Below, one piece after another: positions 1-7,363 of a stretch of 15,689 bases of DNA. The position numbers and the translations under genes are program-made. Under the pieces are notes generated by a model. It made no database searches. It had not been told where the DNA came from and was given only the letters and a program-made list of their open reading frames with translations. Location of the stretch: NCBI GenBank assembly GCA_947457715.1, contig CANGXK010000022.1, forward strand, positions 1-15,689, written 5' to 3'. Origin of the DNA: Gemmatimonadota bacterium (GTDB taxonomy: Bacteria; Gemmatimonadota; Gemmatimonadetes; Gemmatimonadales; Gemmatimonadaceae). The number at the start of each line of letters is the position of its first letter. Position 1 is the first letter of the stretch.

Positions 1-66
1 ATCCGCGTAGGGGAAGTCCTGAAGTCCGCGGGAAAGCTCCAGGAACATCGTGCCGAACAGACTCGA

Positions 67-600
67 TCAACGCGGCGATCGGGGCGTTCGTTTGAGCGCG
101 TCGGATGCGAATCGACGGTCAATGTGTGCGCTGACGAACGCCGAAGCGGACGGCGCCAGAAGCAGCGCTTCGACCACCGCTGGCGGTACGCCGCCGTATC
201 GATAGATACGGTCGCCAACGTACTTCACGAACAGCTCCAACGTCGCGCTGTTGTAGCCCACCGAGATGATGTTCGACGGTTTGACGAAGATCTCGAGTAC
301 CGTTGGATCAGGGAATCCATCGCGCGACGACGGCCGTGCAGTCCTCGGTGTGAGGGGACGCCTCGAACGTTCGGCGTCACGGTCGCGCTCAAGTGCGGCT
401 AGCAGAAATGCGTACGCGTCGTTGATCGCCGTCGCGCGATCGACGGCGATCGCGTGGGTGGCTTGTCCGTGATGTCGATCGGGGTGCCACTGCCGGATCA
501 GTGGCCGGTAGGCGGCGTTCAACTCTTCGAGCGTGTACACGGGATGAAGCCCGAGCACGGCGCACTGTTTGGCGAACGCTGGCAGGTCTCGCACAGGCAT
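67..600 (-). CDS. J-domain protein with C-terminal KTSC domain
   Basis: Predicted 177-residue cytoplasmic protein. Residues about 5-68 form a J-domain: the HPD tripeptide is at 39-41 in the context IRQWHPDRHH, preceded by a helix-II-like segment (LEELNAAYRPLI) and followed by the typical AINDAYAFL helix. J-domains stimulate Hsp70 ATPase through HPD. After a basic, Pro/Arg-rich linker (about 71-100), residues about 109-168 match the KTSC domain (pattern SNIISVGYN, IYRYGGVPPAVVEALL, then a final AHI). KTSC is a small domain of unclear function known from the ends of other proteins, including some lysyl-tRNA synthetases. The frame is open for 21 more codons upstream, but the ATG at 600 is chosen because GGAG (minus strand, 613-610) lies 9 bases before it and the J-domain begins right after. 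No G/F region or zinc finger is present, so this is not a full DnaJ. The client or partner is unknown. Confidence 0.82.
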   Translation of the reverse strand: MPVRDLPAFAKQCAVLGLHPVYTLEELNAAYRPLIRQWHPDRHHGQATHAIAVDRATAINDAYAFLLAALERDRDAERSRRPLTPRTARPSSRDGFPDPTVLEIFVKPSNIISVGYNSATLELFVKYVGDRIYRYGGVPPAVVEALLLAPSASAFVSAHIDRRFASDALKRTPRSPR

Positions 601-998
601 AGTCACGCGCTCCGTGAACCGATCCCGAAGCCGATGCCGTCTCTCTTGCCGCACTTCCCGCACCCCGACGCGCGCGTGCCTGGCCCGCCAAGCTCTCCAG
701 TCAGGCCCGGCAGGCCGGCGATCATATCAGCCTCCGCGTTCCCGGGGATCCCCACGGCCAAGCGCGAGGCGGTGCCTGAGGCGGCCCGACGCCCGACAAC
801 AGCTGGGGGGATCGTCATTCGACAGGGTGTTGGTGAAAAGATGGACGCAGCAGGCGTCCGACCGTTGATATAGCCGCTGGGCTGCGAGAGGGATAGCCGA
901 TCGCCGAATGTGCCGCGCTGTTCGGTCGATGCCACAGCACCTCACCCGCGAAGCGCTGACGGGACGCGAGCACGTGCCCCACAGGGAGCGTAGCTTGC
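601..998. other. Intergenic region between divergent genes
   Basis: This 398-base stretch separates the starts of the J-domain gene (minus) and the repeat-protein gene (plus), so it should hold promoters for both. The open frames crossing it have no recognisable protein signature and look like chance frames in GC-rich DNA. I see no convincing -35/-10 pair. The only structure noted is a short GC hairpin at 843-859, listed separately. Confidence 0.5.
833..859 (-). terminator. Possible intrinsic terminator-like hairpin (minus strand)
   Basis: GGACGC (843-848) and GCGTCC (854-859) are perfect inverted copies around a 5-base loop. Read on the minus strand, the stem is followed by ATCTTTTC, a short U-rich tract. 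The shape resembles a small intrinsic terminator, but no gene is recognised just upstream on the minus strand. It may be chance or may end an unannotated small transcript. Confidence 0.2.
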
Positions 999-2513
999 AT
1001 GGGTGAATCGCGGTGTGAATTCGCCACTCCCACGCTTGAGCCCCGCATGCTCCCTGACTTGTCTGTTCGCGTGCTCGTGTCACTCGTTCTGGCCGGTGCC
1101 GCCACACTCGGCGCGCCAGTGGCCCGCCCGCTGGCTGCGCAGGCCACACCCGGCATCGAGACACTTGTCCCGTTCGACGGCGCCGGACGCATCACCATCC
1201 TCACGCCGACACTCGTTTCACGGCTTGGCCTGGTCGCCCCGGCATGGCCGGTGATCGGCTCCTTCCGCGAAGCGCGACTGTACCGCATCGAGCGCGACGC
1301 GCACGTGCTCGTCGTCCAGCGCCTGGACAGCACCGTCGCGCGATTTGCACTCGACGCCGCGGCGGCGGCGAATCTGCGGAATGCGGTGCGTGCTGGGCTG
1401 CTGGCGCAGGGACGCGGCGGCGAGCGGCTCGTCGGTGCCGGCACTGGCGTGGTCGTCTCCCAACCGGCCGGCAACACGTTCGTGCGCAATCAGACGTTGC
1501 TCGGTCTCGTCGCTTACGGGCCCGCCACGGCCGCGATCCTCAGCACGAGCAATGGCACGGCCGCCGTCAGCGGCTACTTCTTGGCTGCCGGCACCTCGTT
1601 CTTCGTGGCGGCCAACACGGTGAAGGGTCGCGTCGTCACGCGCGCGCAGGCGGCGCGCGCCGCACACGGAGGCACGCGCGGTGCACTCACCGGCGTCGGT
1701 ATCGCCGCCATCGCTAACGCCGACGGCGGTCCGGGGTGGGGCGCGCCGATTCTTGCCGGCGCCGTCGGCGGCACGATCGTCGGCTTCCAGCAGGCGCGAG
1801 GCCTCAGCGACGGCGAAGCGGCCAGCGCCGGGTTGTTTGCCGACCTCGGTACCCTGACGGCACTCGGCATCGGCGGTTCCAGCGGCGCCTTCAAGGGCAA
1901 GGAGACGGTGGTGCCGTTTGACCCGAACAATCCGCAGTTCGGCAGCTACACGATCACCGACAACAGCCTGCGCGGACCGGGCAAGGCCGTCGTCGGGGCC
2001 GCGATCGGGGCTCAGGTCCTCGGTTACGCGCTCGGCCCCCGCTATGCGCGGCGGGCCGCGTACAACGTGACGGCCGGCGACGTGAGCGTGTCGTTCGCCA
2101 GCGCCCTGCTGGGCGGCGCGGCGGCGGCGGCGCTCATCGGCACGAGCGGAGACAACACCACCAGATTCGGCAGCGCGGCGGCGGGCATGCTGGCCGGCGC
2201 GTTCCTCGCCGATCGTGGGCTCGTGCGCAAAGCCGATCGCACGAGTGCTGACGGCACGCTCGTGCAACTCGGAGCGCTGGCCGGCGCGCTGATGGGGGGC
2301 GGTGTCGCGGCAATGGCCGCAGCGGAGGCGCAGGGCGCCCTCGCCTTCGCGAGCGCGGGTGGCGTTCTGGGGCTGTTGGCGGCCGACGCCATCGTCAAGC
2401 CCGCTCGCGATGCCGGTCCGCTGCGCGGCATCATGCAAAGCTCGTCGCGCGCCCTCGATGGACGCGTCTTCGTGTCGCTGGGTCCCGTGACGTCGGTGCG
2501 GGTCACATTCTGA
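999..2513 (+). CDS. Secreted Ala/Gly-rich repeat protein, unknown function
   Basis: 504 residues, no family recognised. The ATG at 999 has a good ribosome site (GGGAG at 984-988, 10 bases away), but the signal peptide only begins at Met17 (ATG 1047). There, LSVRVLVSLVLAGAATLGAP runs to a likely cleavage after PLAAQ, so the true start could be 1047. The N-terminal third (about 50-150) contains FDGAGRITILTPTLVSRLGL and a mixed alpha/beta-looking stretch. From about residue 225 to 475 there are repeated small-residue helices of glycine-zipper character, for example ILAGAVGGTIVGF, VVGAAIGAQVLGYALG, AAGMLAGAFLADRGLV and SAGGVLGLLAADAIV. These are spaced roughly 60-80 residues apart and separated by short polar or Arg-rich linkers. 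The last residues (RVFVSLGPVTSVRVTF) look like a closing beta strand. Probably periplasmic or outer-membrane associated; this is inferred from the signal peptide and composition only. Confidence 0.75.
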   Translation: MGESRCEFATPTLEPRMLPDLSVRVLVSLVLAGAATLGAPVARPLAAQATPGIETLVPFDGAGRITILTPTLVSRLGLVAPAWPVIGSFREARLYRIERDAHVLVVQRLDSTVARFALDAAAAANLRNAVRAGLLAQGRGGERLVGAGTGVVVSQPAGNTFVRNQTLLGLVAYGPATAAILSTSNGTAAVSGYFLAAGTSFFVAANTVKGRVVTRAQAARAAHGGTRGALTGVGIAAIANADGGPGWGAPILAGAVGGTIVGFQQARGLSDGEAASAGLFADLGTLTALGIGGSSGAFKGKETVVPFDPNNPQFGSYTITDNSLRGPGKAVVGAAIGAQVLGYALGPRYARRAAYNVTAGDVSVSFASALLGGAAAAALIGTSGDNTTRFGSAAAGMLAGAFLADRGLVRKADRTSADGTLVQLGALAGALMGGGVAAMAAAEAQGALAFASAGGVLGLLAADAIVKPARDAGPLRGIMQSSSRALDGRVFVSLGPVTSVRVTF

Positions 2514-2575
2514 GCGGCTGGCACGGCGCGAACGGCGGGCAACGCAACGCGCGAAGCTCACACTCGAAACGCGAG

Positions 2576-2597
2576 ACTCACGTGTGGAGTCGTGAGT
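2576..2597 (+). terminator. Weak hairpin after the repeat-protein gene
   Basis: ACTCACG (2576-2582) pairs perfectly with CGTGAGT (2591-2597) across an 8-base loop, 62 bases past the stop at 2513. It is followed by GCTTCTGTTGC, which is T-containing but not a proper U-tract. It is a plausible transcript end for the upstream gene, but weak. Confidence 0.3.
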
Positions 2598-2617
2598 GCT
2601 TCTGTTGCAGGATCAGC

Positions 2618-2809
2618 TCAACGCCGCCATCGCCAAGATGCCGTACGTGCGCCACTCTTCGGGAACAGGCTCTTGTCCGCCTCAACGTCCCGCTCATGGG
2701 CGGACACGGCCAGTACATAGCATTTCGGATAGAATGCGCCGAACGACGTGGAGCCGTCCTTCAAGGCGGGTTCATTGGGGAACGCCAGAGCGGCGGTGTG
2801 ATCTGGCAT
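2618..2809 (-). pseudogene. Possible remnant of a small gene
   Basis: This open frame of 63 codons starts at ATG 2809 with no visible ribosome site. The first 45 or so residues read like real protein (MPDHTAALAFPNEPAL, then SFGAFYPKCYVLAV). The end (SGARTASWRWRR) looks like out-of-frame GC-rich sequence. In another minus-strand frame the same bases give EEWRTYGILAMAAL before a stop, which would fit a frameshift near 2660. I cannot name the family. It could also be a chance frame. Confidence 0.25.
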
Positions 2810-3051
2810 GCTCGGGGGATCCGTGATGACGCGGGCGTGGTCGGCATGGGTTGTCGAACCTTTACGTCACGCACGGCGCATACCACTCGACGGTGTTCTT
2901 GCTGACGGCTCCGCCCACAGTGACGGCCCGTCGCCGGCTGATTCCAACGGTTCTCGCCGTGAAGGTTGGACAACACGGGCCGGATGAGGTTACCTCTCTG
3001 TCTCGACAGCGCCTTCCGGCGCAGTCCACACGCACCTGAACGACGCGCTTC

Positions 3052-4305
3052 ATGACGGCACCAGACTCCGCTCTTCCAAACGGATTGACACCCGTGCAGG
3101 AGTTGCACGACGCGCTGCAGCGACGCGACGCCGATACCGCGCATCGATTGTTCGCGCAGCACGCGCAATTTCGTCAGCTCATCAACGCCCCGTTTTTCGT
3201 CTTCAATGCGCCAGCGATCGTGGCGTATGCGAACGATGCCGCTCTGGTGGACGTCCTGCTCGAGTTCGGCGCCGATCCGAACGTCCGCAGCGAGTGGTGG
3301 GCCGGGCCGTTCCATGCGCTGCACGTGGCCACGGGTGCCGCGGCGGCGCGACTGCTGGCAGCGGGTGCGATTCCCGATGCCTGCGCGGCGGCGCATCTCG
3401 ACGATGCGGATCTGCTGGCCGCCATGCTCGCCGCGAATCCCGAGCGGGTCGAGGAACGCGGCGGCGATGGACAGACTCCACTGCACTTCGCGCGCTCGCG
3501 CCGTGTCATTGACCTGCTGCTGAGTGCCGGCGCCGACGTCGATGCGCGCGATGTGGATCATCGCGCCACAGCCGCCGAGTGGATGTTGGAGCGGTCGCAG
3601 GGCGCCGGGCGCTACCAGCTCGCGCGCTATCTCGTGGAACGTGGCGCATCCGCCGACATCTTCCTGGCGGCGGCGCTGGGGCTCACCGATCGCGCCGTGT
3701 CGTTGCTGCAGGAGCACCCGGCGCTGTTGGACGAGAAGACCGGTCGTGGACGCTACGCCGAGATGCCACCCAGCAGTTTTCACATCTACCTGTGGTCCAT
3801 CGGTGGCAATCGGTCACCGCTGGAAGTCGCGGCGCAGTTCGCGCACGACGACACACTGGCGGCGATGCTCGCGTTCGCCACGCCGGTGCAGCAACTGCGC
3901 CTGGCGTGCCGTCGCACGGACACCGAGGCCGCACGCGCCTTGGTGCGTGCACATCCGGGCCTGATTGCGTCGCTGAGTGCGCAAGACCATCGCGCCATCA
4001 CTGATGCGGCGTGGGATGGCGATGCGCCGGCGGTGGCGTTGATGCTGGAGCTGGGCTTTGCTCCGTCTACGCCGGGCCACGACTCAGGCACCGCGCTGCA
4101 TTGCGCGGCGTGGCAGGGCTCGGCCGCGACGGTGGCGGCATTGCTCGGTACGCCGCAGGGGCGTGCCCTGCTCACCGTGCGCGACGCCCATCATCAGGAC
4201 ACCCCACTCGGGTGGTGCCGCCACGGGGCCAAGCATGGCCCGCGCGGCGGCGACTTCGCGGCGGTGGAAACGCTGTTGCTTACTCCACCCCGATCTTCCG
4301 CCTGA
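3052..4305 (+). CDS. Ankyrin repeat protein
   Basis: Predicted 417-residue cytoplasmic protein without a signal peptide. Ankyrin features are spread along the chain: LVDVLLEFGADPNVRS (about 64-79), FHALHVATGAAAARLLAAGA, GQTPLHFARSRRVIDLLLSAGADVDARD (about 139-166), YQLARYLVERGAS (about 187-199), and a C-terminal set with GTALHCAAWQGSAATVAALL and TPLGWCRHG followed by FAAVETLLL. Several repeats between about 200 and 330 are degenerate. Ankyrin stacks bind other proteins; no catalytic domain is visible and the partner is unknown. No strong ribosome site precedes the ATG. The last 26 bases overlap the convergent end of the GMC operon. A second ankyrin gene lies at the other side of that operon, so a shared role is possible, though this one is on the opposite strand. 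Confidence 0.88.
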   Translation: MTAPDSALPNGLTPVQELHDALQRRDADTAHRLFAQHAQFRQLINAPFFVFNAPAIVAYANDAALVDVLLEFGADPNVRSEWWAGPFHALHVATGAAAARLLAAGAIPDACAAAHLDDADLLAAMLAANPERVEERGGDGQTPLHFARSRRVIDLLLSAGADVDARDVDHRATAAEWMLERSQGAGRYQLARYLVERGASADIFLAAALGLTDRAVSLLQEHPALLDEKTGRGRYAEMPPSSFHIYLWSIGGNRSPLEVAAQFAHDDTLAAMLAFATPVQQLRLACRRTDTEAARALVRAHPGLIASLSAQDHRAITDAAWDGDAPAVALMLELGFAPSTPGHDSGTALHCAAWQGSAATVAALLGTPQGRALLTVRDAHHQDTPLGWCRHGAKHGPRGGDFAAVETLLLTPPRSSA

Positions 4306-4966
4306 TTTCGGCGTTCGGCCCTTCGAATTTCGGCATCGCCACGTTGCCGATGTAGCCGAGGTCTTTCCACCCCTGCGGCGTGGTGTAAAAGGCGGTCGCG
4401 GTCTGGTCGCGAATCGTATCGAAGAACTGCGCCGCGAACTGATGCTCGGGCTTGGCCTTTGGCAGATAACAGATGTCGTCGCAGATGGCCGTGCGCTGCG
4501 CGGTGGTGGCGAGATGGAAGCGCTTGCCGAAGCGCGTGTTCGATTCGCGATCGAGCCACGCCAGTCCGCCGCGCACGCGCACCAGCGACGTCTCACCGCC
4601 GGGCCGGCTGGCCCACTCGTTGATGTACGCCGGCGCGCCCACCGCAGAGGCCGCGGGGCTCTTAGCGTCGGCCGGGATGATCATGTCGCACAGCGCACTG
4701 AGCGTGGCAAGCTCGCGCAGCTGCAGCTTGTTCGGCCAGTCGGCCTTCGCCACCTGCAACACCGGATCGGTGGGGGTGCCGCGCGGCCCTTTGCGCTTGG
4801 CTTGCTGTGCGTCGTCGAGCACTGGCAGCGGGGCCCGTGGCGTCGGCGCCACCGGTGCCGCGGCCGCCGCATCGGGCAGCATCGGTACCATGGCGGCGGC
4901 GGCCATCGCCTTCAGTGCGTCGCGTCGTGCGATGCCACTTCCAACAGGCTTCTGCTCGTCGCTCAT
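4280..4966 (-). CDS. Gluconate 2-dehydrogenase subunit 3 family protein
   Basis: 228 residues, the small partner subunit of an exported GMC-type dehydrogenase. A Tat-like signal begins at IARRDALKAMAAAAMV (Arg14-Arg15) and runs through an Ala-rich stretch to about residue 38. The mature part carries the family pattern LATLSALCDMIIPAD (86-100) followed by SPAASAVGAPAYINEWAS, then a helical C-terminal half (LVRVRGGLAWLD, QFFDTIRDQTATAFYT). In gluconate and fructose dehydrogenases this subunit supplies the Tat signal and the large flavoprotein is carried across with it. The ATG at 4966 shares one base with the stop of the GMC gene (TGATG), and a G-rich run precedes it, so the two are translationally coupled. 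A longer frame extends upstream to 5107, but the coupled ATG and signal peptide decide the start. It is the last gene of the operon. Confidence 0.88.
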   Translation of the reverse strand: MSDEQKPVGSGIARRDALKAMAAAAMVPMLPDAAAAAPVAPTPRAPLPVLDDAQQAKRKGPRGTPTDPVLQVAKADWPNKLQLRELATLSALCDMIIPADAKSPAASAVGAPAYINEWASRPGGETSLVRVRGGLAWLDRESNTRFGKRFHLATTAQRTAICDDICYLPKAKPEHQFAAQFFDTIRDQTATAFYTTPQGWKDLGYIGNVAMPKFEGPNAEIRRKIGVE

Positions 4967-6753
4967 CAGAGATTCCCCCGCTTCAGTTCGGCCACGATGT
5001 GATCGCAGCTGCGCCACGCCAGCGCGAGAATGGACAACGTCGGATTCTTGTCGGCGTTCGAGACAAACGTGGCGCCGTCGGTGACGAACAGATTCTTCAC
5101 GTCCCACGCCTGACCGAACTCGTTGAGCACCGATGTTTTCGGATCGCTGCCCATGCGCACGGTGCCGACTTCGTGAATGATCGAACCGCCCGCGGCGATG
5201 GCCTTGTTGCCGTCGGTCTGCACCGTGCCCTGCACCGTGCCACCCATCTTGCCGATGATCTCGGCGAAGGTGGCGTGCATGTGCGCCGCCTGCTGGATCT
5301 CATGCTCCGACCACTTCCAGTGGAAACGCAGCACGGGAATGCCCCACTGGTCGACCGCCACCGGATCGATCTCGCAGTACGAATCTTCGTTCGGGATCAT
5401 CTCGCCGCGGCCGTCGAAGTACATGAACGAGCCGTAGTACCGGCGTGCTTCTTCCTTGAACTTCCGGCCGTACGCACCCTGCGTGAAGCTTTCGAGTCCA
5501 CCGAAGATGCCGGGGCCGGGCATGCCGCGTCCGCCACCGAATTCGATGTGATAGCCACGCGCGAACGACATCTTGCCGGCCTTCTGGTCGCCGTACTTCC
5601 ACCACGGCATATACATGTGAATGCCGGCGGTGCCGTCTTCGTTCACCGGCGGCAGTCCCTCCAAGCGCGGAATCTGCGCCGACAAGCCGGCACCGACGGT
5701 ATCCATGAGATACTTGCCGACCACGCCGCTGCTGTTGGCGATGCCATTCGGGAACAGCGTGCTCTTGGAGTTCAGCATGATGCGCGACGTTTCGCACGCG
5801 CTGGCCGCCAGCACCACGACCTTGGCCGTGACGTGATGATCGACCCGCGTAAGCTTGTCGATGTAGTGCACGCCGCTCGCCTTGCCCTGCGCATCGATGC
5901 TCACTTCGCGTACCATCGCGTCGGTGATCAGCGTGACATTGCCGGTGGCCATGGCCGGCGGAATGAGCACCGTGGTGCTCTGGAAGTTCGCCTTGATCGA
6001 GCAGCCGCGACCGCAGTCGGTGGCGTAGAAGCAGGCCATGCGCTCGTTCATGCTCTGCCGCAGCACGCGCTGGGCGAGCGCGTTGCCCGGATGCAGCTTG
6101 GCCGGCAAGCGGGCCGAATCCTGTCGCTGCGTGAGCACCGCGCGGTGCGCCGGAATGACCGGAATCCGGAGCGGATCGCACGCCTGCTTGGCCAGCAGCT
6201 CGTATGAGCGCGCGGCCGGGGGCGGCTGTAGCACACCGGGCGACGAGCGCGGCGTGTTCTCCAAATCGTCCTCACCGCCGTACACGCCGATCAACAGCTC
6301 CGTCTTGTCGTAGTACGGCGCCATCGTCTCGTACGTCATCGGCCAGTCGGCACCGAGCCCGTCGCGCGATTTCGGCTTGAAGTCGTACGGGCCCATCCGC
6401 AGCGAGATGCGGCCCCAGTGGTTGGTGCGTCCGCCCAGCATCCGGGAGCGCCACCAGCTGAACTGGCTCCCGGGCGCCGTGGTGAACGGCTCGCCCGGTA
6501 CCCGCCAGCCGCCGTCGACCGTGGCATCGTAGAAACCGAACGGCTTGTTCGCATCGCCGCTGCCACGCAGGGGCGCGTCCTTCGGCGTCTGGAACATCGG
6601 CGTCTCGGTGACCGGGTCGTAATCACGCCCGGCCTCGAGCAGCAGCACCTTGAGCCCCTGCACCGACAGCTGATAGGCGGCCATGCCGCCACCGGCACCG
6701 GAGCCGACCACAATGACATCGTACTGCGGCGCAACTTTGGAACGGGAGGACAC
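4966..6753 (-). CDS. GMC family FAD-dependent oxidoreductase
   Basis: 595 residues, the catalytic subunit of a sugar/alcohol-type dehydrogenase. The N-terminus has the FAD-binding Rossmann motif YDVIVVGSGAGGGMAAYQL (GxGxxG at 17-22) ending at LLLEAGR. GGRTNHWGRISLRMGP is the GMC signature region. The C-terminal domain carries HEVGTVRMG (His527) and NADKNPTLSILALAW (Asn570). The 43-residue spacing equals that of the two active-site histidines of glucose oxidase, so this enzyme has the His/Asn form of the catalytic pair. There is no signal peptide, as expected if it travels with the Tat-bearing subunit encoded next. Start is GTG at 6753, with GAGGAG (minus strand, 6766-6761) 7 bases away. The substrate cannot be told from sequence. 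No cytochrome subunit gene is adjacent, unlike classic three-subunit gluconate dehydrogenase. Confidence 0.92.
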   Translation of the reverse strand: MSSRSKVAPQYDVIVVGSGAGGGMAAYQLSVQGLKVLLLEAGRDYDPVTETPMFQTPKDAPLRGSGDANKPFGFYDATVDGGWRVPGEPFTTAPGSQFSWWRSRMLGGRTNHWGRISLRMGPYDFKPKSRDGLGADWPMTYETMAPYYDKTELLIGVYGGEDDLENTPRSSPGVLQPPPAARSYELLAKQACDPLRIPVIPAHRAVLTQRQDSARLPAKLHPGNALAQRVLRQSMNERMACFYATDCGRGCSIKANFQSTTVLIPPAMATGNVTLITDAMVREVSIDAQGKASGVHYIDKLTRVDHHVTAKVVVLAASACETSRIMLNSKSTLFPNGIANSSGVVGKYLMDTVGAGLSAQIPRLEGLPPVNEDGTAGIHMYMPWWKYGDQKAGKMSFARGYHIEFGGGRGMPGPGIFGGLESFTQGAYGRKFKEEARRYYGSFMYFDGRGEMIPNEDSYCEIDPVAVDQWGIPVLRFHWKWSEHEIQQAAHMHATFAEIIGKMGGTVQGTVQTDGNKAIAAGGSIIHEVGTVRMGSDPKTSVLNEFGQAWDVKNLFVTDGATFVSNADKNPTLSILALAWRSCDHIVAELKRGNL

Positions 6754-6760
6754 AGGAATA

Positions 6761-6766
6761 CTCCTC
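6761..6766 (-). promoter_or_regulatory. Ribosome binding site deciding the GMC gene's GTG start
   Basis: Minus-strand GAGGAG lies 7 bases before the GTG at 6753 and fixes this non-ATG start. The spacer contains TCCT, which could pair with the AGGA of the site in a very small hairpin; whether that matters is unknown. Confidence 0.7.
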
Positions 6767-6810
6767 TACGGGCGGGAGGCGGACGATGCACCGATTTTTC
6801 TGCTGCCAAA

Positions 6811-7278
6811 TTAGCGTCGGGACGGGGAAAGCGTCGCGATAATCCGGGCGTGATCGGGCCTCGGCTCGTGCTCCGCCGACCAGATCGCCGTGTCCAGCAC
6901 GGTGCCGCCATGCCTGCTGCGCACCTCCGTCGAAACACCGCGCGACAGCAGCAACTCCACCACCGCAAGGTGCCCGCGATTCGCCGCCCAATGCAGTGCA
7001 TTCATGCCGGTGCCATTCCCGGCCAGCGGATCGACACCGAGGTCGAGCAGATACCGCGCCACCGCCACCTCACCCAGCCAACACGCCGTGGTGAGCGACT
7101 CCGCCAACGCCACCGGCTCCGCGGCAAACGCGCCGGCCGCCACCCACTGCACGATCGCACTGCTGTGCGGGTCGCCATCCGCCGTCTTAAACACCGGCGT
7201 GAGCGCCGTGCAGTCACCATTCAACAGGCCGCGCACCACCGCGTCGAAGGTCCAGGCGTCAGGCGAATGGATCGTCAT
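6811..7278 (-). CDS. Small ankyrin repeat protein
   Basis: 155 residues, no signal peptide. The N-terminal half is helical but degenerate. ACWLGEVAVARYLLDLGVDPLAGNG (read as two pieces around residue 86-110) and MNALHWAANRGHLAVVELLL followed by SRGVSTEVRS are clear ankyrin repeats. The C-terminus (GGTVLDTAIWSAEHEP, then HARIIATLSPSRR) is a capping repeat that ends abruptly compared with longer relatives. It is the first gene of the minus-strand operon, 57 bases ahead of the GMC gene. No clear ribosome site precedes ATG 7278; the start is chosen because it gives the full frame up to the divergent promoter region. It lacks a signal peptide, so it is likely cytoplasmic, where it could contact the GMC subunit before export. 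That is inference from position only. Confidence 0.82.
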   Translation of the reverse strand: MTIHSPDAWTFDAVVRGLLNGDCTALTPVFKTADGDPHSSAIVQWVAAGAFAAEPVALAESLTTACWLGEVAVARYLLDLGVDPLAGNGTGMNALHWAANRGHLAVVELLLSRGVSTEVRSRHGGTVLDTAIWSAEHEPRPDHARIIATLSPSRR

Positions 7279-7363
7279 CGCCGGAACATTGCGCTTGACG
7301 GCGTGCGGGGCAACTTAGGCAGAGCAGATCCATTCATCCCGTTTGCATATCCGGAGAGCCTCC
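7279..7363. promoter_or_regulatory. Divergent promoter region, ankyrin-GMC operon / amine oxidase
   Basis: Only 85 bases separate the two divergent starts, so promoters for both transcripts must lie here or overlap the genes. On the plus strand TTGACG at 7295-7300 matches a sigma-70 type -35 box well. The best -10 candidates downstream (around TTAGGCA, 7315-7321) are poor in sequence and spacing, so only the -35 is suggestive. Confidence 0.35.
7353..7358 (+). promoter_or_regulatory. Ribosome binding site deciding the amine oxidase start
   Basis: GGAGAG ends 5 bases before the TTG at 7364. An in-frame TTG at 7343 gives seven extra residues but has no such site, so the TTG at 7364 is preferred; it also gives a cleaner signal peptide starting KHLSRLFRR. 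Confidence 0.6.

Larger units (their letters stand above)
2514..3051. other. Gene-poor gap with possible gene remnant
   Basis: These 538 bases lie between two plus-strand genes. They hold a weak hairpin (2576-2597) and a short minus-strand frame (2618-2809) that may be a gene relic. Frames in both directions across 2820-3050 are short, start without clear ribosome sites and match nothing I recognise. No inverted-repeat ends or transposase fragments were seen. Confidence 0.5.

Noticed and set aside
1..66. Possible start of another minus-strand gene (ATG at 48, reading MFLELSRGLQDFPYAD to the window edge)
   Set aside because: The peptide looks protein-like, but only 16 codons are visible, there is no ribosome site, and it is in the same frame just past the J-domain gene's stop. 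Too short to call.
603..935. Minus-strand open frame of 110 codons in the first gap
   Set aside because: Pro/Gly/Arg-rich, no family signature, no ribosome site; typical chance frame in GC-rich DNA.
1218..2561. Long minus-strand open frame opposite the Gly/Ala repeat protein
   Set aside because: 447 codons, but Arg/Ala/His-rich with no signature; it mirrors the codon bias of the real plus-strand gene, which has a signal peptide.
2858..2880. tRNA T-arm-like GGTTCGA on the minus strand near 2860
   Set aside because: No acceptor, D- or anticodon stems can be built around it; a chance short match.
4807..6207. Long plus-strand open frame opposite the GMC gene
   Set aside because: It is the shadow of a gene with unmistakable GMC motifs and has Arg/His-rich composition with no domain.
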